From a bacterium HR36 (lineage in GTDB: Bacteria; Planctomycetota; Planctomycetia; Gemmatales; HRBIN36), in the NCBI GenBank assembly GCA_002898995.1, contig BEIM01000091.1, positions 1 through 10,066 of the forward strand: 10,066 bases of DNA, written 5' to 3'. Shown one piece after another: positions 6,402-10,066 of the stretch. Position 1 is the first letter of the stretch, and the number at the start of each line of letters is the position of its first letter. Under the pieces are notes generated by a model, which was not told the origin of the DNA, did not search any database, and saw only the letters and a list, made by a program, of their open reading frames with translations. Made by a program: the position numbers and the translations under genes.

Positions 6402-7352
6402 ATGTCGCGAGCTTCGCTCACTACCAGGCGGGTGGCCAGCCAACTTTGCCTCGTCGGGCTGGTGCTGCTGGGACTCTGCGGGAACCAGGCAGCGCGTGGC
6501 CAGCAAGTGACGTTGGCGTGGAAGCTGCGACCCGGAGAAGTGTTCTACTATCTGATGGATACCACCGTGACCACAACCGTTGGGCCAGCGGAAGCAGAAA
6601 ACACGACGAAAGCACGCCTCGTTATGCTGTACCGTTACCACGTTCTGGAAACTAAACCCGACGGATATGCTTTGGAACAGACAGTCGAAGATGTGCTGAC
6701 CGACGATAAGACTTTTCTCGGAGCCACCTACAACCAATTCAAAGGACTGAAACTGAAGATTACGTTTGACCGCAGCTTTCGCATCACCAAGATCGAAGGG
6801 CACGAGCAATTGCTGAAGCGTATCGGAGCCGATGACCCAGTCGTGGGTAAATTCGTGGCGGAGCTTGTCAATGAGAATGCGATTCGCCAGCAAATTCAAA
6901 GCGAGTTCAACTTCCTGCCTGATAAGCCGGTGGCCCCTGGAGATAATTGGCAACGCCAGATCACGTTCGCCGTCGGGCCGCTCGGCACGTTGACCCTGCA
7001 GCAAACGCTCACCTACGAGGGAACCGTGGCCGTTGCAAGTAAGCGGCTTGACCGCATCAGTGTTTCGGCCAAGTGTGCCTATGCACCGCCCAAGCCCAGC
7101 GATGATTTTCCTCTGCGGGTCACCAAAGGGGAACTCCAGACAGACTATGTGAAAGGGACGATTTTATTTGACCGAGAAGAAGGTCGGCTGGCGAGCGCTG
7201 AATGGCAAGCCAAATATCGGCTCAAACTAACGGTCGCCAGTGCTAAGCCTGATGGTGGCAAGGAATTCTCCATGGAAATGACGCAAATCCAGCAAAACCG
7301 CACCGAGGTCAGCGAGGAGCGTCCAAATTTACCGAACCTCGACTCACGCTAG
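6402..7352 (+). CDS. Secreted DUF6263-like protein of unknown function
   Basis: 316 residues. The start ATG (6402-6404) has AGGGG at 6391-6395, six bases upstream. A Sec signal peptide covers about residues 1-34: basic MSRASLTTRR, hydrophobic core QLCLVGLVLLGLCG, cleavage probably near AARG-Q. The mature part begins QVTLAWKLRPGEVFYYLMDTTVTTTVG, the 'W-K-L-x-x-G-E-x-F-x-Y' opening that I associate with the DUF6263 family common in planctomycetes. Alternating hydrophobic residues in the rest suggest a mainly beta fold (for example GYALEQTVEDVL, LTLQQTLTYEGTV, RLASAEWQAKYRLKLTV). No enzyme motif is visible. A single Cys (about residue 225) remains in the mature chain. Divergent from the permease gene and convergent with the kinase gene, so probably transcribed alone. 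Export is clear; the family name is less certain. Confidence 0.85.
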   Translation: MSRASLTTRRVASQLCLVGLVLLGLCGNQAARGQQVTLAWKLRPGEVFYYLMDTTVTTTVGPAEAENTTKARLVMLYRYHVLETKPDGYALEQTVEDVLTDDKTFLGATYNQFKGLKLKITFDRSFRITKIEGHEQLLKRIGADDPVVGKFVAELVNENAIRQQIQSEFNFLPDKPVAPGDNWQRQITFAVGPLGTLTLQQTLTYEGTVAVASKRLDRISVSAKCAYAPPKPSDDFPLRVTKGELQTDYVKGTILFDREEGRLASAEWQAKYRLKLTVASAKPDGGKEFSMEMTQIQQNRTEVSEERPNLPNLDSR

Positions 7353-7440
7353 CCGAACCCTGCCTATCAGCGAGGCGATCTCAGTCCTGGGACTACGGAC
7401 ACCTTCCGCGTGGGCTGGGCGTCGCGTATTGCTGATTGGT

Positions 7441-9183
7441 TCATGGTTTAGAAATCGAAGAGGTGGGTTCGCCGGGTTCCAGGCGGCAATAACGATGCAG
7501 CGCTTGCAGCCGCGCCACCTGCCAGGCCGTGGCTTCGCCTGTCAGGATCAACAGCACCGCGAATAACAGATGGTGGTGTGGGCGCTCCAGATATTGCCAG
7601 CCACCCAGACGCCAGGCATGTTCGGCAATGAGCAGCGCGTAGGCCACCACAGCGGCGGCGGTGGTCAGGCGGATAACCGAGCGGCGTCCCCACAAGCCTG
7701 AGCCGACGACAAATGCGGGATACGCGGCCACCACCGGTGTGAGTTGGTCGTCCGCCAGCCACAGGACCAGCGTCAACAGGGCAATATCCGTCAAACACCA
7801 GCAGGCGGGCAAATACTGCACCGCTTTGGGAAATCGCGTCACCCAGCGTAGCAGTACCAACACCGCCGCCCATATTCCCAGAACGCCCAGGATGTCCACG
7901 TGCACCCTGGGACTGAGCTTGGATCCGGGATTGAGCCACTGGTTCATCTGGACGATCAGCGTTACCAGTGCCAGGCCCAGTAAATGCAAGCCGAAAGCCG
8001 GCTCGCGGCGAAACCAGCGGCGCAAACGCTGCCAACCCGAGTAAGGCGCCACCGCAGGTGTTTCCCCTTGCAAGAAACGCTCCAGATCCGCGGCGAGTTC
8101 AGCGGCGGTAGCGTAGCGCTGCTGGGGATCTTTTTCGAGGCATTTGAGGCAGATCCATTCCAGATCGCGCGGGATCTCCGGCCGGAGCTGCCGGGGATTG
8201 GGGGGCTCGCTTTCCAGAACCTGTAGGATCACGTCCAGCGGGTTGTCCCCTGCGAAGGGCGGCCGGCCGGTGAGCAGGGCATACAGAATCGCCCCCAAAC
8301 TGTAAACGTCCGTGCGCGGGCTGATCTGGGCGGTCTGTCCCTGCGCTTGTTCGGGAGCCATGTAACTCGGCGTGCCGAGCACTGTGCCGCTTACCGTACG
8401 TACCTCGTTCTCCTGAAGCCACTTCGCCAGTCCGAAGTCGCTGACATAAGGCTGACCGTGTTCATCGAGCAAGACGTTGGAAGGTTTGAGATCGCGGTGG
8501 ACGATACCGTGCTGGTGCAAATGGGCTACGGCGTGGGCAATGGTAGCGACCAACCGCGCCGCGACGTCAACGGCTAACGGCCCGCGCTGCAACACTTGCT
8601 GCAAACTTTGCCCCGCGACGTAATCCATCGCAAAATAGTGGTGGCCATCTGTTTCGCCGTAATCGAAGACGCTGACGATGTTGGCATGACGAATCTGTGC
8701 GGCAGTGCGGGCTTCCTGCTGAAAACGGCGAATCTGTTCGCGGTCGGCCAGGTAGCCGCTCAGGATCATCTTCACGGCCACAACGCGGTTCAATTCCACG
8801 TGGCGGGCGCGGTACACCACGCCCATGCCGCCGCGGCCGATCTCCTCGAGCAACTCATACCGGCCAAATCGGCGTGGCGCGGTTGCGGCCGTTCCCTGCG
8901 CTGGCTCTGCGTACTGCACCGTCACCGCATCGCCCGAGCTAATAGGTGCGGGCTTAACCGGCGCTGAAGCAGGCGGGGCCTTTGCCTGCGGTTGCAACTT
9001 TTCCAGCGCGTCCAGACAATTGAAGAAATCCGCCAGTTCTGGGTGCTCTTGCCGTAGGCGATGTCGCTCAACAGCATCGCCGTTGCAATAGGCTTCCAAA
9101 AGCGCCGCCTCGCGTTCCTCTTCTGGAGAAACGTCTAGCTCCGGGACGGGCTGGGGTTGGCTGGGCAGTTGTGGTTCGAACAC
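7441..9183 (-). CDS. PknB-type Ser/Thr protein kinase with C-terminal multi-helix membrane domain
   Basis: 580 residues. The N-terminal 20-65 segment (LLEAYCNGDAVERHRLRQEHPEL) is a helical lead often seen in planctomycete kinases; a Pro/Ala linker follows. The kinase domain (about 108-371) is complete: glycine loop GRGGMGVV (116-123), ATP-binding Lys138 in VAVK, helix-C Glu157, HRDLKPSN with catalytic Asp231 and Asn236, DFG at 249-251, activation-segment GTPSYMAPE (270-278). It is therefore an RD kinase and should be active. A basic juxtamembrane stretch (RLRRWFRREP, about 386-395) precedes five or six hydrophobic helices (about 399-415, 430-447, 463-477, 484-498, 504-521, 537-552) that match no sensor family I know. 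The start is GTG at 9181-9183 with only a weak AAGG site 11 bases upstream. It follows the sigma factor gene by 68 bases on the same strand, probably one operon. Confidence 0.95.
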   Translation of the reverse strand: MFEPQLPSQPQPVPELDVSPEEEREAALLEAYCNGDAVERHRLRQEHPELADFFNCLDALEKLQPQAKAPPASAPVKPAPISSGDAVTVQYAEPAQGTAATAPRRFGRYELLEEIGRGGMGVVYRARHVELNRVVAVKMILSGYLADREQIRRFQQEARTAAQIRHANIVSVFDYGETDGHHYFAMDYVAGQSLQQVLQRGPLAVDVAARLVATIAHAVAHLHQHGIVHRDLKPSNVLLDEHGQPYVSDFGLAKWLQENEVRTVSGTVLGTPSYMAPEQAQGQTAQISPRTDVYSLGAILYALLTGRPPFAGDNPLDVILQVLESEPPNPRQLRPEIPRDLEWICLKCLEKDPQQRYATAAELAADLERFLQGETPAVAPYSGWQRLRRWFRREPAFGLHLLGLALVTLIVQMNQWLNPGSKLSPRVHVDILGVLGIWAAVLVLLRWVTRFPKAVQYLPACWCLTDIALLTLVLWLADDQLTPVVAAYPAFVVGSGLWGRRSVIRLTTAAAVVAYALLIAEHAWRLGGWQYLERPHHHLLFAVLLILTGEATAWQVARLQALHRYCRLEPGEPTSSISKP

Positions 9184-9251
9184 AGGCTGGTTCGCCTTTT
9201 TTAGGTTTCAAGCAGTCTGTGCCAGCGGGTTTTAGCCGAAGTAGAGCCTGG

Positions 9252-9893
9252 TTAGTCTGGGCTACGATAATCAGCCCGCAAAGGAGACGCGGCCAAAAGT
9301 TGCCGCAGTTTCTTCACAGCCCGCAGCCAGAGCATTTGCGCTGCGGGCCGGGAACGGTTGAGCCGGCGAGCTATCTCTGCGAAAGGCAGACCTTCCAGGT
9401 GCCGCCAGCGGAGCACTTGCCGATAGAGTTCCGGGAGTCGGCACAAGGCCTGCTGTAACAGGCCTTCACGCTCCTGAGCTGCTACTTTGTCTACTAAGGG
9501 CAGCGAATCCGCTGCGGGATCGAAATCGCGCTCCCGCTCAGCATCGCCCGGGCGAGTCAGGGAGACTTCCTTTTTCGGAGAGCGTTTTTGTGCCAGCAGC
9601 CAGCGGCGTGCGGCGTCGGTAGCGTTGTTTTCTAGAATCTGCCGCAACCATGCTAGCAACTCGCCTGGCGTCTTCCCGCGAAATTTCGCAAATGCCTGGT
9701 AGGCATTCAGCAAACTTTGTTGCACTAAGTCGGAGGCATCTAGTCGGGCTTCTGGCAAATAACGAGCATACGCTCGGGCCATCGCTATCAGGATACTGCG
9801 GCACCGGGCAAATAGCTCATTGCGGGCACTCTCCCTACCCTGCTGCGCTCGAGCCAACAAATCGCCTAAGACCGACTCGGCATTTCCAGACAT
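9252..9893 (-). CDS. ECF-family RNA polymerase sigma factor
   Basis: 213 residues, a normal length for the family. ATG at 9891-9893 with GAGGAG six bases upstream (plus 9900-9905), a strong site. The sigma-2 region covers about 21-100, with LDASDLVQQSLLNAYQAFAKFRG (51-73) for core binding and -10 recognition and WLRQILENNATDAARR beyond. A charged linker (about 103-140) leads to the sigma-4 region (about 144-200), with LPELYRQVLRWRHLEGLPFAEIARRLNRS as the -35 recognition helix-turn-helix. It pairs with the membrane kinase encoded just downstream. Planctomycetes are known for ECF groups encoded beside Ser/Thr kinases, where the kinase is thought to replace an anti-sigma factor. No anti-sigma gene is seen here. 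Target promoters are unknown. Confidence 0.93.
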   Translation of the reverse strand: MSGNAESVLGDLLARAQQGRESARNELFARCRSILIAMARAYARYLPEARLDASDLVQQSLLNAYQAFAKFRGKTPGELLAWLRQILENNATDAARRWLLAQKRSPKKEVSLTRPGDAERERDFDPAADSLPLVDKVAAQEREGLLQQALCRLPELYRQVLRWRHLEGLPFAEIARRLNRSRPAAQMLWLRAVKKLRQLLAASPLRADYRSPD

Positions 9894-9949
9894 TATAAGC
9901 TCCTCGAACTGACTGGGCGTCTAGTTTCATCTTGGCTGGCGGCCTGAAC

Positions 9950-9994
9950 TTTGGCAAGGCAATATTTCCAATTTTTCTGGGCCAGGTTGCCAAA
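9950..9994. promoter_or_regulatory. Inverted repeat upstream of the sigma factor gene
   Basis: Perfect 8-base arms TTTGGCAA (9950-9957) and TTGCCAAA (9987-9994), separated by 29 AT-leaning bases. It lies 57-101 bases upstream of the sigma factor start, where an operator or leader hairpin would sit. I see no good housekeeping promoter in the rest of 9906-10066 on the minus strand, only two short hairpins at about 10014-10030 and 10038-10049. Confidence 0.4.
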
Positions 9995-10066
9995 TGTGCT
10001 GTGGCGGAATAAGACTGGCAGAAAACCAGTGGCTATTGCGGTAAACCGCGGCTTGCCCCCTCCTTG

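Noticed and set aside
7353..7440. Terminator between the convergent genes
   Set aside because: Only a 5-bp stem with a 2-base loop (AGTCC/GGACT, 7383-7394) is present, with no T-tract on either strand.

Overview
The window looks like chromosome from a planctomycete, most likely near Gemmata/Gemmataceae. The evidence is GC-rich coding sequence, an ECF sigma factor directly upstream of a PknB-type Ser/Thr kinase with a membrane tail, a secreted DUF6263-like protein, a valyl-tRNA synthetase with a zinc-ribbon insert, and a long gene-poor stretch holding small palindromic repeats. The lineage is inferred from family resemblance only.

Layout. 1-2216 (+): 3' three quarters of valS, running in from the left edge. 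2217-4914: about 2.7 kb with no convincing long gene. It holds three copies of a REP-like palindromic element (2353-2653), a nested hairpin (2910-2970), a possible small membrane-protein gene on the minus strand (3005-3316), an upstream hairpin (3368-3407), an AT-rich patch with a promoter-like site and a terminator-like hairpin that may bound a small RNA (3508-3683), the decayed 3' end of a hydrolase/esterase gene on the minus strand (3805-4122), and a degenerate tandem array of about 24-bp units (4166-4680). 4915-6108 (-): an LptF/LptG-type permease with its own sigma-70-like promoter. 6402-7352 (+): a secreted DUF6263-like protein, divergent from the permease. 7441-9893 (-): ECF sigma factor followed by Ser/Thr kinase, a two-gene signalling unit convergent with the secreted protein gene.

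The genes do not form one pathway. Housekeeping (valS) and envelope (lptF/G) genes flank a repeat-rich gene graveyard, and the right end is a sigma factor/kinase regulatory pair. The most unusual features are the roughly 24-bp array, the REP-like cluster, the zinc-ribbon insert in ValRS, the long coiled coil in the Lpt permease, and the possible small RNA in the AT-rich patch. I found no CRISPR array, tRNA, rRNA, transposase or phage gene.
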